Part shown: positions 7,432-16,366 of the stretch, piece after piece
Numbering within the stretch: the first letter of the stretch is position 1
Layout: each line of letters opens with the position of its first letter
Assembly (NCBI GenBank): GCA_016212505.1
Contig: JACRGB010000016.1
Coordinates: 1 to 54,896 of the forward strand
Source: Microcaldota archaeon
GTDB taxonomy: Archaea; Micrarchaeota; Micrarchaeia; Anstonellales; Bilamarchaeaceae
DNA: 54,896 nt
Direction: 5' to 3'
Translations under genes and position numbers: made by a program
Notes under the pieces: generated by a model
What the model was told of the DNA's origin: nothing
The model's database searches: none
The model's input: only the letters and a program-made list of their open reading frames with translations

Positions 7432-8910
7432 ATGCAACTATCCAATTCATTTTCCAAACAGACCGAAACCTTTGTCCCAATTGAAGAGGGCAAGGTTATC
7501 ATGTATGTCTGCGGGCTCACTCCCTACGATCATACCCACATAGGCCATTCCAGGACATATGTGGCTTTTGATACCCTTAAACGCTACCTGCTCAAAAAAG
7601 GATTATCGTTTTATCATATCCAGAATATAACCGACGTTGATGATAAAATAATCAAGCGCTGCAAGGAAACCGGTTCAGATCCGAAAACACTGACCAGCCA
7701 AATCCACGATGAGGCGGTTGAGTTATTTTCGCAATTGAATATCCTCAAAGCTGACGTTTACCCAAAAGTAACTGAGAACATACCAGAAATAATTGGCCTA
7801 ATTAATCAACTGATTGCAACTGGGCATGCATATGAAACCGATACCGGAGTTTATTTTAACGTCAAAGCATTCAAAAATTATGGCCTGCTTTCTGGCCAGC
7901 AGCTGGATGAAATAGAGGCAGGATCCAGGATAGACGTTGACGAGAGCAAGAAAATGCCTGAGGATTTTGCATTATGGAAAAAAACCAACGGGGAAATAAT
8001 AGAGTTCGATTCTCCTTGGGGAACCGGCCGGCCGGGCTGGCACATTGAATGCTCTGCAATGGCGGCAAAATATGGCAAGCGACCTGACTCAGGACTCAAA
8101 ACCCTGGACATTCACGGAGGGGCACGGGATTTGATTTTCCCCCATCATGAAAATGAAATTGCCCAAAGCGAAGGGGCATTTAACCAGAAATTCTGCAATT
8201 ACTGGCTGCATACTGGTTTTCTTACTGTTGATGGGGAAAAGATGAGCAAATCCCTTGGAAACTTCATAACCATCAAGGATGCCTTATCGAAAAACAGTCC
8301 AAATGCATTGCGCTTATTTTACCTAAAGGCCCATTATCGCAGTCCTCTTGATTATTCGTCAGACTCAATTGATTCGCTGGAAGAGAGCGTGGAGCGGATA
8401 TTCAATTCCTTGGGGTTGCTAAAAGAAGCGGTTGTAAATGCAAAGGCTTCAGCAAAAAATAACGATAAAGAATTTAGACAGAAAAGCGATGAACTAATAA
8501 AATATTTCTATTCCAGCATGGAAAACGACCTTAATACCCCAGAAGCAATTGCAAGCTTGTTCAATTTGCTTCGTTTGGCTAATTCCCACTGCGAATCCAA
8601 GTCAATTGACTGCGAGGAACTTGTAAAAATTGTTTCTGCAATTGAGGAGATGCTCTGGATACTTGGTTTGAAGGAAAACAAAAAGAGTTCGATTGAAGAT
8701 AAATTCGATCCGCTCTGCTCTCTGCTCCTGGAGATTGGAATAGATAAAAAACCAAAAAACGCTGAAGCTGCGCTCGAATTATTCATAGCAAAGCGCGAAG
8801 AAGCGAGAAAAAGCAAGGACTACAAAACATCCGATGCGATTCGTTCGGGCCTTGCAAAATTGGGGATAGTTCTTGAGGATACGAAATCAGGAATCCGGTG
8901 GAAAATCTAA
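7432..8910 (+). CDS. cysS: Cysteinyl-tRNA synthetase
   Basis: A class I aminoacyl-tRNA synthetase that charges tRNA-Cys. Residues about 25-45 read MYVCGLTPYDHTHIGHSRTY, holding the CysRS zinc cysteine and HIGH motif. GWHIECS and HGGARDLIFPHHENEIAQ supply the other zinc ligands, and KMSKSLGN is the signature loop near residue 280. The C-terminal helical anticodon-binding region ends at 492, the usual length. A pyrimidine-rich spacer separates it from the membrane protein upstream. No truncation is seen. Confidence 0.97.
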   Translation: MQLSNSFSKQTETFVPIEEGKVIMYVCGLTPYDHTHIGHSRTYVAFDTLKRYLLKKGLSFYHIQNITDVDDKIIKRCKETGSDPKTLTSQIHDEAVELFSQLNILKADVYPKVTENIPEIIGLINQLIATGHAYETDTGVYFNVKAFKNYGLLSGQQLDEIEAGSRIDVDESKKMPEDFALWKKTNGEIIEFDSPWGTGRPGWHIECSAMAAKYGKRPDSGLKTLDIHGGARDLIFPHHENEIAQSEGAFNQKFCNYWLHTGFLTVDGEKMSKSLGNFITIKDALSKNSPNALRLFYLKAHYRSPLDYSSDSIDSLEESVERIFNSLGLLKEAVVNAKASAKNNDKEFRQKSDELIKYFYSSMENDLNTPEAIASLFNLLRLANSHCESKSIDCEELVKIVSAIEEMLWILGLKENKKSSIEDKFDPLCSLLLEIGIDKKPKNAEAALELFIAKREEARKSKDYKTSDAIRSGLAKLGIVLEDTKSGIRWKI

Positions 8911-8915
8911 TCAAA

Positions 8916-9662
8916 TCACTCAAACTCTGAACTAGAATATGAATTTATTTTATCTATTGCCCTTCTTGCAGCTTCCCTTACGGTTCCATCTTCTGTGTTG
9001 TTAAGCGTAAACTTTTTTCTTAATGCAATTACTAGATTAGAATCGTACCAGGTTACTGCTTTGCCCATTGCCTTAAGTGCAACGACTTTTTTGTTGTTTG
9101 TTGTGCCATCTATTAATTCCAACACTTTTCCCGGATCTATTCTAGATAAAACAAGTGCAATTTCGTATGTATTTTTCAATTCGTTTGTTTTCTCGAATAT
9201 TGCAATCAGTTTAGCAACAAGAAGTTCTCTTATGTAGTAATCACCAACTCTCATAACTCGTGGGTCAGGATCAACAATATCCTCTTCCTTTAGTTCCTGA
9301 TCCCCAATGATAACTACATACTTTCCTTTTGCAGCATCATAGATTTCATACTCCCTCTGGATGCAACCCTCGGCAATTCCATGCGCCAATAAAACTAAAA
9401 CCTGCAAGTCATTTTCCCTTTCTATGATTCTGAGCACGTTCTCTGCATCCTTATTTTCCAATCTCGTTCCCATCCTTCTTAATTCTTTTGCAGCTTCTCT
9501 TCTAGATAATAAATCTGGCTCAGAAAGTTTTGCAATCCACAATTTTGGATTTTTTGCAGTGCACTCAATCGTTCTTGCTGTTGGAAGCGCTTTTATTTGT
9601 GTGTTAGCACATCCTGCAGCATAAACAGTAAATACTAAACTCGCAGTTCTAAAAAATCGCAT
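8916..9662 (-). CDS. Predicted lipoprotein with HEAT-like repeats
   Basis: 248 residues. The N-terminus MRFFRTASLVFTVYAAGC fits a signal peptide with a lipobox and lipidated Cys18. The body is helical with alternating patterns such as RREAAKELRRMG, ALKAMGKAV and REAARRAIDKI, typical of HEAT/armadillo-type repeats (roughly residues 45-85 and 165-245) with a more divergent middle. It probably lies on the outer face of the membrane as a protein-binding scaffold. It converges with cysS (5-base gap). No enzymatic motif is seen. Confidence 0.65.
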   Translation of the reverse strand: MRFFRTASLVFTVYAAGCANTQIKALPTARTIECTAKNPKLWIAKLSEPDLLSRREAAKELRRMGTRLENKDAENVLRIIERENDLQVLVLLAHGIAEGCIQREYEIYDAAKGKYVVIIGDQELKEEDIVDPDPRVMRVGDYYIRELLVAKLIAIFEKTNELKNTYEIALVLSRIDPGKVLELIDGTTNNKKVVALKAMGKAVTWYDSNLVIALRKKFTLNNTEDGTVREAARRAIDKINSYSSSEFE

Positions 9663-9729
9663 GTCTCATTTTCCCTCGAATTATGCTTTCTGGCACAAAG
9701 CGTTTAAAGAATCATCTAACACTCTAAAA

Positions 9730-10431
9730 TCAGTCTTTCCTATATCCTTCTATGCTAACCCCTTTTCCGCCAATTGCCGAGATGTTGCTCCAACCCCAAA
9801 GCGCAACTGTTTTGATGAAACCCTCCCGTTTAAAGCGTCGGTCAGAAAGGGTCATAATCATCTTACTATCATATTTTACTTTTCTGGATTTGGGCAACCT
9901 TTTCATGAGGTCGGTTTCTTCACAAATTAATGGCCCATAGCCGCCTGCCTTAAGGAAAACTTCCTTCCTAAATGCGGAATTGTTCGAAGGAATCCAGAAA
10001 CTTCCGGTAAGATAGTGTACGGTTTTCGATCCATAGAAGACCCATGCAGAATATGTATTGTAAACCAGCCTCAAAAATTCAGAATCCGCTTCATAAAGGT
10101 CCAATCCGCCAACAGCTAAAATTTCCGGATCCTTAAAATGCTTCCTGATCCTTTGCACAAAATCTTCGGTTGGTATAGCGTCAGCATCGAGAAAAACAAC
10201 AATATCTCCCTTTGCCTTCCTTGCGCCTTCTGTCTTGGCCGGGCCTATCCCAGTTTTTTCGTAGGTTATTACCCTTGCGCCCATTTTCTTGGCGATTTCA
10301 GTTGTTCTATCCTTGCTAAACCCATCAACAATAAGTATTTCGTCGCCTTCTTCAAGCTGGGGATTTAATTTTTCAAGAATTATCCCAATGTGCTTTTCCT
10401 CGTTTAATGTAGGTATTACTAATGTGATCAT
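9730..10431 (-). CDS. Family 2 (GT-A) glycosyltransferase
   Basis: 233 residues. It opens MITLVIPTLNEEKHIG, the standard GT2 nucleotide-binding start. ILIVDGFSKDRT follows, then VVFLDADAIPTEDF (the DxD-like metal/nucleotide-sugar site, near residue 80) and an ETDLMKRL-like acceptor motif near residue 170. It lacks a long C-terminal membrane region, so it is a soluble or peripheral enzyme. It transfers a sugar from a nucleotide or dolichyl donor to an unknown acceptor. It is probably co-transcribed with the small gene 16 bases upstream. Confidence 0.88.
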   Translation of the reverse strand: MITLVIPTLNEEKHIGIILEKLNPQLEEGDEILIVDGFSKDRTTEIAKKMGARVITYEKTGIGPAKTEGARKAKGDIVVFLDADAIPTEDFVQRIRKHFKDPEILAVGGLDLYEADSEFLRLVYNTYSAWVFYGSKTVHYLTGSFWIPSNNSAFRKEVFLKAGGYGPLICEETDLMKRLPKSRKVKYDSKMIMTLSDRRFKREGFIKTVALWGWSNISAIGGKGVSIEGYRKD

Positions 10432-10447
10432 GTTTGGTGACCTTGGT

Positions 10448-10750
10448 TTATCGCAATCTTTTGCTAAATTGCTCCATATCCAATTCGAGAATATTTGCCT
10501 GCAGCTTTAATTCTTCAAGCTCAGTTACTGAAAATGCATTCGCGCCATTTTGCCTTATCTGATCTATCTTATTTTCCCAGAACCGTATCCGAAACTGTTT
10601 ATCTGCAACCGCATTTATTGCTATTGCCCGATGGAGCAGGCCTGCGCATTTGTTTTCTATGTGGTGTTTTAGGCCCTCTATCGTCTCTTCAATATCGATC
10701 GCTTCTTCAACATCCGGTACGGCAAAGCCGCCCGTATGCTTTTCTGCCAT
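10448..10750 (-). CDS. Hypothetical helical protein (100 aa)
   Basis: I do not recognise this protein. It is acidic at the N-terminus (VEEAIDIEETIEGL) and largely helical, with heptad-like LEELKLQANILELDMEQF at the end suggesting a short coiled coil. It lies 16 bases upstream of the glycosyltransferase on the same strand, so the two probably form an operon. It is divergent from purN, with about 50 bases between the start codons. The ATG start is the first in frame. Confidence 0.6.
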   Translation of the reverse strand: MAEKHTGGFAVPDVEEAIDIEETIEGLKHHIENKCAGLLHRAIAINAVADKQFRIRFWENKIDQIRQNGANAFSVTELEELKLQANILELDMEQFSKRLR

Positions 10751-10801
10751 GTTTTCTGTTACGACTAAGATAATTAAAAACTTACCTCATGACAATTATT
10801 T

Positions 10802-11422
10802 ATGAATGAACTAAGAATCGCAGTACTAGCTTCCGGAAGAGGGAGTAATTTTCAGGCCATTGCCGAGTCTATCAAAAAAGGAACTTGCAGCGCGCAGGTC
10901 GCAGTTCTCATAACCAACAATCCAGATGCAAAAGCGATTTCGATAGCGAAAGCATACGGTATCCCAGTCGAAATGGTTGACAAAACCAAATTCCCGGACC
11001 GCGAATCGTTTGACGATTTTCTTCTTACTATTCTTGATCGTTATGAGGTGGATTTGGTTGTTTTGGCAGGCTATATGCTCCTGCTGAAAGGCAAAAATCT
11101 CCTTGAAAAGTACAAAAATAAAATTATCAATATCCACCCCTCGTTGCTCCCAAAATTTCCTGGCGCAGATGCCCAAAAACAAGCATTTGCAGCAGGTGAG
11201 AAAGTTTCCGGGTTTACCATCCATTTTGTTGATGCGAGCCTGGATGGAGGCCCGATAATTTATCAGGAAAAAGTGGATATCAGCGACTGCAAGAGCGGAG
11301 AGGAGGTTTCTGCAAAAATCATCAAGCACGAGCACCAGGCATATCCAAAGATAATTGATTCTTTTTCGAAAGGAAAATATGTTATCGAAGGAAAGAACGT
11401 TCGGTTTGAGCCTGGTAATTGA
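10802..11422 (+). CDS. purN: Phosphoribosylglycinamide formyltransferase
   Basis: Transfers a formyl group from 10-formyl-tetrahydrofolate to GAR in purine synthesis. Family motifs are all present: the N-terminal VLASGRGSNFQAI phosphate loop, NIHPSLLPKFPG with the catalytic Asn and His (near residues 113-116), and HFVDASLDGGPII with the catalytic Asp (near 150). 206 residues is the normal length. No other purine gene is adjacent. A PurN/formyl-folate enzyme implies folate-type one-carbon chemistry in the host, of note because many archaea use PurT instead. Confidence 0.95.
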   Translation: MNELRIAVLASGRGSNFQAIAESIKKGTCSAQVAVLITNNPDAKAISIAKAYGIPVEMVDKTKFPDRESFDDFLLTILDRYEVDLVVLAGYMLLLKGKNLLEKYKNKIINIHPSLLPKFPGADAQKQAFAAGEKVSGFTIHFVDASLDGGPIIYQEKVDISDCKSGEEVSAKIIKHEHQAYPKIIDSFSKGKYVIEGKNVRFEPGN

Positions 11423-11445
11423 TTGGCAATTGGCTTTTGACAATC

Positions 11446-11455
11446 TTTTTAAAGT
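11446..11455 (+). promoter_or_regulatory. TATA box for the orphan gene at 11476
   Basis: CTTTTTAAAG lies 21-30 bases before the ATG at 11476, the spacing of a leaderless archaeal transcript. This favours 11476 over the upstream in-frame ATG at 11419 that overlaps purN. Confidence 0.6.
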
Positions 11456-11475
11456 GTTCTTATTTACATACTTTT

Positions 11476-12246
11476 ATGGATACTACTTACGAACATGTTG
11501 TGGACTTAGGAAGGGCTGTTTTCCAGCCAGTAGCTGAAGGATCTTTCTATGGCGGATCTTATCAGAGTGCTATTGATGCAAAAGGCGACCTTGCAACTCT
11601 CTTATCCAGAGTGCTGCCTGATTTTTTGAAACCCGATCCCCTTTTTGGTATGATTCCCGGTTCCAGCTTACCTGCCGTAACTGGCTATCGTGTTTCTTAC
11701 CGAAGGGAGTTGGTAAGAAAATCAGTTAGGGCAGAAGATCATACTCCGTTTCATCAAGAAAGAAGGCTTTCAACTGGCATTTCCACAACCCCTCGCTTGT
11801 TTTGCACCTCATGCAATAGACTAGCCGAACAATGTACTTTCAGGGGCCAGGAAACAGGTGAACAAAGAGAAACCGCAAACGAAAGGATCACTCTTACTTT
11901 TGGTGAAGGCAAACTGAATATTTCTTTTGAAAGGCGTGCTGTAGCCAATGAGGCTAAACCCCCTACAGATGAGTTAGCTGTTCGAAGTAAGATAACCTTC
12001 AGCGGAGTAGAAGGTTTTGTTAAAATAGTTGTCAATCATGCTGATTTTGCAAAAACAATAGAGCAATTAAAAGCCACACAAAAACCGGTATCAGAAAAGC
12101 GTGGAGCGGGTAGCGGAGTTGTAAAAATGACTGATCGTGGCGAATATCTTCCTCCGCCCAAGGCCTTTTCAGCTCCACCAGGTGCAAGAGCAGGTTCCTT
12201 GAGCAGTCGAGTGGTATGGCCAAAGGATTTAATCAAAAGAAGGTAA
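11476..12246 (+). CDS. Hypothetical protein (256 aa)
   Basis: Unrecognised. The start at ATG 11476 is chosen because a TATA-like box lies 21-30 bases upstream. The upstream extension to 11419 would overlap purN and begin inside its last codons. A CTSCNRLAEQC segment near residue 115 could bind metal. The middle (ITLTFGEGKLNISFERR) looks like beta strands, and the C-terminus is Pro/Ser/Arg-rich and probably disordered. No signal peptide. No functional assignment. Confidence 0.6.
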   Translation: MDTTYEHVVDLGRAVFQPVAEGSFYGGSYQSAIDAKGDLATLLSRVLPDFLKPDPLFGMIPGSSLPAVTGYRVSYRRELVRKSVRAEDHTPFHQERRLSTGISTTPRLFCTSCNRLAEQCTFRGQETGEQRETANERITLTFGEGKLNISFERRAVANEAKPPTDELAVRSKITFSGVEGFVKIVVNHADFAKTIEQLKATQKPVSEKRGAGSGVVKMTDRGEYLPPPKAFSAPPGARAGSLSSRVVWPKDLIKRR

Positions 12247-12247
12247 A

Positions 12248-12349
12248 ACAAAAAAACGGGCCAGTTGTGAACTCGTGCGCTCGTTCACTTCCTTCCCTTT
12301 TTTTCTGAGGCTAAACTTAGAACTCGAAACCTCTAAACAAACAAAAAAA
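12248..12349. repeat. Hairpin element plus AACTCGAAACC tract 3' of tRNA-Lys
   Basis: An A-run followed by CGGG (about 12249-12261) pairs with CCCTTTTTTT (about 12294-12304) around GTGAAC/GTTCAC. CTGAGG and an AACTTAGAACTCGAAACC tract lead up to the 3' end of the minus-strand tRNA-Lys. The plan (outer stem, inner hairpin, CTGAG, A/C-rich tract) matches the elements at 305-753 and 22600-22881. Confidence 0.6.
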
Positions 12350-12566
12350 CGGGCCTGGAGGGATTTTCATAGTTCCGAGTCTTGAGTTTTCGGTTTTGAT
12401 CCTTTAAGACTCAGGATTTTGGATGAAGTCTAGCCTTTTGTCCTAAACGGACAGAAGTCAAAAGGCTCGACATTTGAACCCTCGACGCATGGATTAAGAG
12501 TCCATCGTTTATGGCAAAATCTCTTTTTATAAAAAGAGTTTTTCTACCAAGCTGAACTACAGGCCC
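12350..12566 (-). tRNA. tRNA-Lys (CTT) with introns in the D-stem and the T-loop
   Basis: The acceptor is GGGCCTG/CAGGCCC with discriminator G, usual for archaeal tRNA-Lys. Intron 1 (12510-12543, 34 nt) lies between positions 22 and 23, with a textbook BHB: central TGGT/GCCA, bulges AGA and TAA, intron helix AAAA/TTTT. Intron 2 (12364-12472, 109 nt) is in the T-loop, with T-stem GAGGG/CCCTC, central TTCA/TGAA and bulges AAT and AAT. Excision gives a perfect 74-nt tRNA with anticodon arm ATGGA-CTCTTAA-TCCAT (CTT at 12496-12498) and T-loop TTCAAAT. Intron 2 carries AGCCTTTTG/CAAAAGGCT-like pairing and repeat-element sequence. Confidence 0.92.
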
Positions 12567-12602
12567 AATATTAGTACTTCTTGAGAAGAAACGATTAAAA
12601 AA

Positions 12603-13634
12603 TCATGAGCTAACGTTCTGGATCGAATAAATGTTCGTTCCATCATTAAATATCCTGAAGGTGCCATTGACATATGTTTCATACCAGGATATATTGTACT
12701 GGGTCATGATCCTCTTAAATGGTGCTCGCGAAGCCCCATTTTCTACCGAATCGTCCGCGCTCCCGGTTATTATGACTGCTTCTGGTTTTACTGCCAAAAG
12801 GAAAATACTTATTGCATTTGTACCGGCGCCAGTGCCATAATAAGGTGCGAGCATTACCTTGCTTCTAATCGCATCTGCCTGCTCATTTGCAATTTTTCCC
12901 TGGGCGCCTATCTGTATTCCTGAAGTAAGCAGGGTTGAAAATTGGCCGTTAGTTACTTTGATGACTACGGCATCATTGTTAATATCATTAAATCGCTTTT
13001 TTGGCGGATTAAGGACCTGGAACTGTATCCCGTCTATGGTAATCCCGTTTCCCTCTTCCACTACTTTCACTTCTTTTGCTATGCCCTTTACCCTGCTAAT
13101 TACCTGGGCATAATTTTTATCGTTAAAATCATTACCGCCCCACCAGAAGCTTTGTATTGCAAAATTATCTGCTATCTTAGTTATCCCCCCATAATTTCTC
13201 GGGTCTGCATTCGTGGAAACCAAAACATCTACCGTATTGACTCCCTTCCCTTTAAGGAAATCAACTACCCTGCCTGAATTTTCTACCGGCCCCGCATCAA
13301 CCAGCATGGTAAATCCGCCCTTTTTTATCAGTATGGCGTTTCCATGCGTTATCGCCCCGCCAACATCAATGAAATAAATTCCGAGCGGTTTTTCTGGCGC
13401 GTTCTCGAATTCGATCTTGGCGGTGTTTTCTGGCCCTGTGAGATTATTCTCTTTCCCACCAACACCTACTACTGTCTGGTTTTTTTGTTTTCCAATGATC
13501 ACGCTGATCTGGTTCGTTGAATTATCAACGCTCAGATTACCCTGTTGCGTGGTGTTTTTTGGGCTTTCGCCAATTCCAAAGCAACCAAAAAGAAAAACCC
13601 CGATTAGCAAAACTACCAGAAGTTGTTTCATCAT
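12603..13634 (-). CDS. Secreted lipoprotein with a degenerate metallo-beta-lactamase (ComEC-like) domain
   Basis: 343 residues. The N-terminus MMKQLLVVLLIGVFLFGC is a signal peptide with lipobox (Cys18). After a Ser/Thr/Asn linker, residues about 80-330 follow the ComEC/Rec2-type MBL fold: IYFIDVGGAITHGNAILIKKGG, MLVDAGP, then VSTNADPRNYGGI where active members have T-H-x-D-x-DH-x-GG. The metal-binding histidines are replaced, so hydrolase activity is doubtful. It overlaps the 3' end region of glyS by 4 bases on the same strand, suggesting co-transcription. The likely location is the outer surface. Confidence 0.75.
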   Translation of the reverse strand: MMKQLLVVLLIGVFLFGCFGIGESPKNTTQQGNLSVDNSTNQISVIIGKQKNQTVVGVGGKENNLTGPENTAKIEFENAPEKPLGIYFIDVGGAITHGNAILIKKGGFTMLVDAGPVENSGRVVDFLKGKGVNTVDVLVSTNADPRNYGGITKIADNFAIQSFWWGGNDFNDKNYAQVISRVKGIAKEVKVVEEGNGITIDGIQFQVLNPPKKRFNDINNDAVVIKVTNGQFSTLLTSGIQIGAQGKIANEQADAIRSKVMLAPYYGTGAGTNAISIFLLAVKPEAVIITGSADDSVENGASRAPFKRIMTQYNISWYETYVNGTFRIFNDGTNIYSIQNVSS

Positions 13635-15109
13635 AAAGTTACACGCCCATTTCGGATATTCTCATTGATTGCTTTTGTGCATTCTGATATTTTAATCCTT
13701 TCCTGCTTCCCATCATTCCTATATCTTATCGTAACCGTATCGTCCTTTAGCGTATCATAATCAATTGTCAAGGCATAAGGAATGCCAATTTCATCTGCTC
13801 TTGCATATCTTCGGCCGATGCTGCCGCTTTCTCGATAATCAACATCGATCCCATTTTCCCTGAGCATCTTTGTAAGTTCTTCAGCCTTTTCGCCAAGGCC
13901 ATCCTTTTTCATGAGCGGAAATACTGCAACATGGTATGGCGCAATGCAAGGAGGAAAATCAAACCATTCCCAATCTTTTTCAGCAGATTTTTCCCTAAAA
14001 CAATGCTCGAGTATGCAGAAAAAGAATCGGTCTACCCCCATCGCGATCTCAAAAACATGAGGGATGATCTTTCTCCCCTCCCAATGTACTGAAACGTCTT
14101 TCCCGCTTTGCTTTGCATGGGCTGATAAATCAAAATCTGTCCGGTAAGCGTTCCCGATAGTCTCGAGCGCGCCGTAAGAAGTTTCCACTTCCATATCAAT
14201 ATTTCCTTTAGAATAATGCGGAAGCTCTGCCTGCTCAAGTACCCTATAATAGACTCGTGACATATCGATCCCGGCCTTCTTGTAGAACTCCCAACCTCTA
14301 ACCAAGAAATATGTCATGATTTCGTTTGGAGCAACTTTATTATCCACAACTTCTTTGGCAGTCATTTCCGTTTTCTCACCGCCCATCATCATGTTCATTT
14401 TGGTTTTGCTAACTTTCTCAAAACCCTCTATCTTATCCTGGTTTGGGTCAAAGAAATATTCCAATTCCATTTGCGTAAACTCGCGCATTCTCGAGAGGCC
14501 TTTTCGAGGTGATATCTCATTTCTAAAGCTTCGACCGACTTGGCCTGCTGCCATGGGAAGTTTTGTGCCATGGTTTCGAAAAAGCCTTGGAAATGCTGTA
14601 AATGTGCCTTGTGCTGTTTCTGGTCTGGCATACGCCATCGCCCGTTCGCCGCCAATTGCAGTAGCGAACATTAGATTGAACATGAATGCTTTGCCAAACT
14701 CACCTTTGCATTTCGGGCATACGAGCTTTTTCTCTGCTATGATAGCATCGAGACTTTCGAGTTTCCCATCCCATTTCTGGTTATGGACATTATAGTGATG
14801 TTCTTCTGCCAGATGATCTGCCCTGGCCCGTGTTTTACATTTTGTGCATTCAACAACTGGATCAGCAAAAGTTCCAACATGCCCAGACGCTACTAGGACT
14901 GGTTCCGGAGTTATAATCGAAGCCTCAAGCTCCAAAAAACCTTCCTGCTTTATGAACATTTCACGCCATAAATTTTCTATTTTGTGCTTTATGAGTACGC
15001 CTACCGGCCCATAGTCATAGAAACCAGCAACACCGCCGTATGGTTCATTGGATGGGAAGAAGAATGAGCGCGATAGCGCTAGCTCATAGATTCGCTCGTG
15101 AAGATTCAT
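13631..15109 (-). CDS. glyS: Glycyl-tRNA synthetase, archaeal/eukaryotic (alpha2) type
   Basis: A class II synthetase that charges tRNA-Gly. The N-terminus has SRSFFFPSNEPYGGVAGFYDYGPVG. The family's insertion with paired cysteines (CTKCKTRARADH, CPKC) follows, then RPETAQGTFTAFPRL, FRNEISPRKGLSRMREFTQME (motif 2) and EIAMGVDRFF (motif 3). An HGTP-type anticodon-binding domain ends the protein. 492 residues is slightly short for the family but complete. The lipoprotein gene follows with a 4-base overlap. Confidence 0.96.
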   Translation of the reverse strand: MNLHERIYELALSRSFFFPSNEPYGGVAGFYDYGPVGVLIKHKIENLWREMFIKQEGFLELEASIITPEPVLVASGHVGTFADPVVECTKCKTRARADHLAEEHHYNVHNQKWDGKLESLDAIIAEKKLVCPKCKGEFGKAFMFNLMFATAIGGERAMAYARPETAQGTFTAFPRLFRNHGTKLPMAAGQVGRSFRNEISPRKGLSRMREFTQMELEYFFDPNQDKIEGFEKVSKTKMNMMMGGEKTEMTAKEVVDNKVAPNEIMTYFLVRGWEFYKKAGIDMSRVYYRVLEQAELPHYSKGNIDMEVETSYGALETIGNAYRTDFDLSAHAKQSGKDVSVHWEGRKIIPHVFEIAMGVDRFFFCILEHCFREKSAEKDWEWFDFPPCIAPYHVAVFPLMKKDGLGEKAEELTKMLRENGIDVDYRESGSIGRRYARADEIGIPYALTIDYDTLKDDTVTIRYRNDGKQERIKISECTKAINENIRNGRVTL

Positions 15110-15158
15110 AGGATTTTATTTGTTTGCGTGGTTTTAAAAGAGAATTACCTTACTAAAA

Positions 15159-16274
15159 TCAGATTTCCTTTCTATGAAAATAATCGTATCTTGGCTCATT
15201 AAATTCAACTTTGTATGGTGATCGTTGATATCGTAATTCTGCTTCTTCATTTGCATCTTCTAGTGCATCAACTGCACCCGGGCGATATTCCGATGCAAGC
15301 TTATCCAGTAAGTCTGCCGCCGCATAAAAACTGCAAGCGCTCACAATTTTTCCTAAAATATCTGAAATTTCTCTCCATCTCATTTCGCTTAATCCAGCAT
15401 TTCCCCAAGGGCTAAGATAAATCACTTGCTCGGGTTGGCTATCAAACAATAATCTTAGGCGAATTCTATTTGTATCGTGACTATCTAAACTTAGACCTTC
15501 CCCTTCAATGGCTTTGGCTAACTGTGATAGCTCTTCATCCAGATCAAAACCCAATCCAGTATCTTTACCCTGTAAAAATTCATATTTCCAGCTTGAAGAG
15601 CTTTGGCCTACTGAATGCTCTCCTGCTTCTGCAAGCAATTTTTCTCGATCAATCAGAGTGGTATTGACCATTGGCATCTCTAGTAATGCGGCAATGGTAA
15701 ATGGTCTTGTAACCGAATCGTTTAATCTCCTCGACCAGAATTCTTCATCAAAATATCCAACTTCCCAAAGTGCTTTGGTGCATGCAAGAACAGCTGGAGT
15801 ATGACCGTATTTTGCTCCGTTTATTGATGAAACTTCTATAATTTTTCTAAACAATTCGATGAATGTTTCATAATAATCAGCAACAGGATATCCTCTTTTA
15901 TGTGGATGAAGAACAGTTAATGTTCCAACAAAAAAATCAGCCAATCTTCGTACACAACCTGCACTTTCATCATCAACAAAAGGTGAATCTGACTTAATAA
16001 CTAGTTCCAATCTTATCGCACTCAATACCTTAGCTTGTTGAGAAGTAGTCAATGTTCCAAAAAGCTCTATCGACCTATCTAATTTATTTTGTCCCTCGTT
16101 GCCTTTCTCTTTCATAGAATCAGAAAGTAAACTCTGAACCCTAAACGGTCGATCTATTCTCATTTCTGCAAAGAGATTAGCCCACCTACTTCTCCTACTA
16201 GCAGGCACTTCTCCAGGTAGCAATAATTGCCTCCCTGCACTTCCAGCACTTACAGATCCGTGTAATTGTTGCAT
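15159..16274 (-). CDS. Hypothetical protein (371 aa)
   Basis: Unrecognised. No signal peptide or membrane segment. Predicted mostly helical, with stretches such as ILGKIVSACSFYAAADLLDKL, and an Arg/Tyr-rich C-terminus. The N-terminal 35 residues look disordered. It is one of two adjacent minus-strand orphans between glyS and the MNT/HEPN pair. The ATG start is the first in frame; a later start is possible. Confidence 0.55.
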   Translation of the reverse strand: MQQLHGSVSAGSAGRQLLLPGEVPASRRSRWANLFAEMRIDRPFRVQSLLSDSMKEKGNEGQNKLDRSIELFGTLTTSQQAKVLSAIRLELVIKSDSPFVDDESAGCVRRLADFFVGTLTVLHPHKRGYPVADYYETFIELFRKIIEVSSINGAKYGHTPAVLACTKALWEVGYFDEEFWSRRLNDSVTRPFTIAALLEMPMVNTTLIDREKLLAEAGEHSVGQSSSSWKYEFLQGKDTGLGFDLDEELSQLAKAIEGEGLSLDSHDTNRIRLRLLFDSQPEQVIYLSPWGNAGLSEMRWREISDILGKIVSACSFYAAADLLDKLASEYRPGAVDALEDANEEAELRYQRSPYKVEFNEPRYDYFHRKEI

Positions 16275-16366
16275 AGTTTACCTGTTATATTAGTGTATAA
16301 TAGTGTTTAAAAGCATATCTTTGTGGAGCTTAGGGCGTCCAAAAAAAGTAAACCTTGTTTTGCTTC

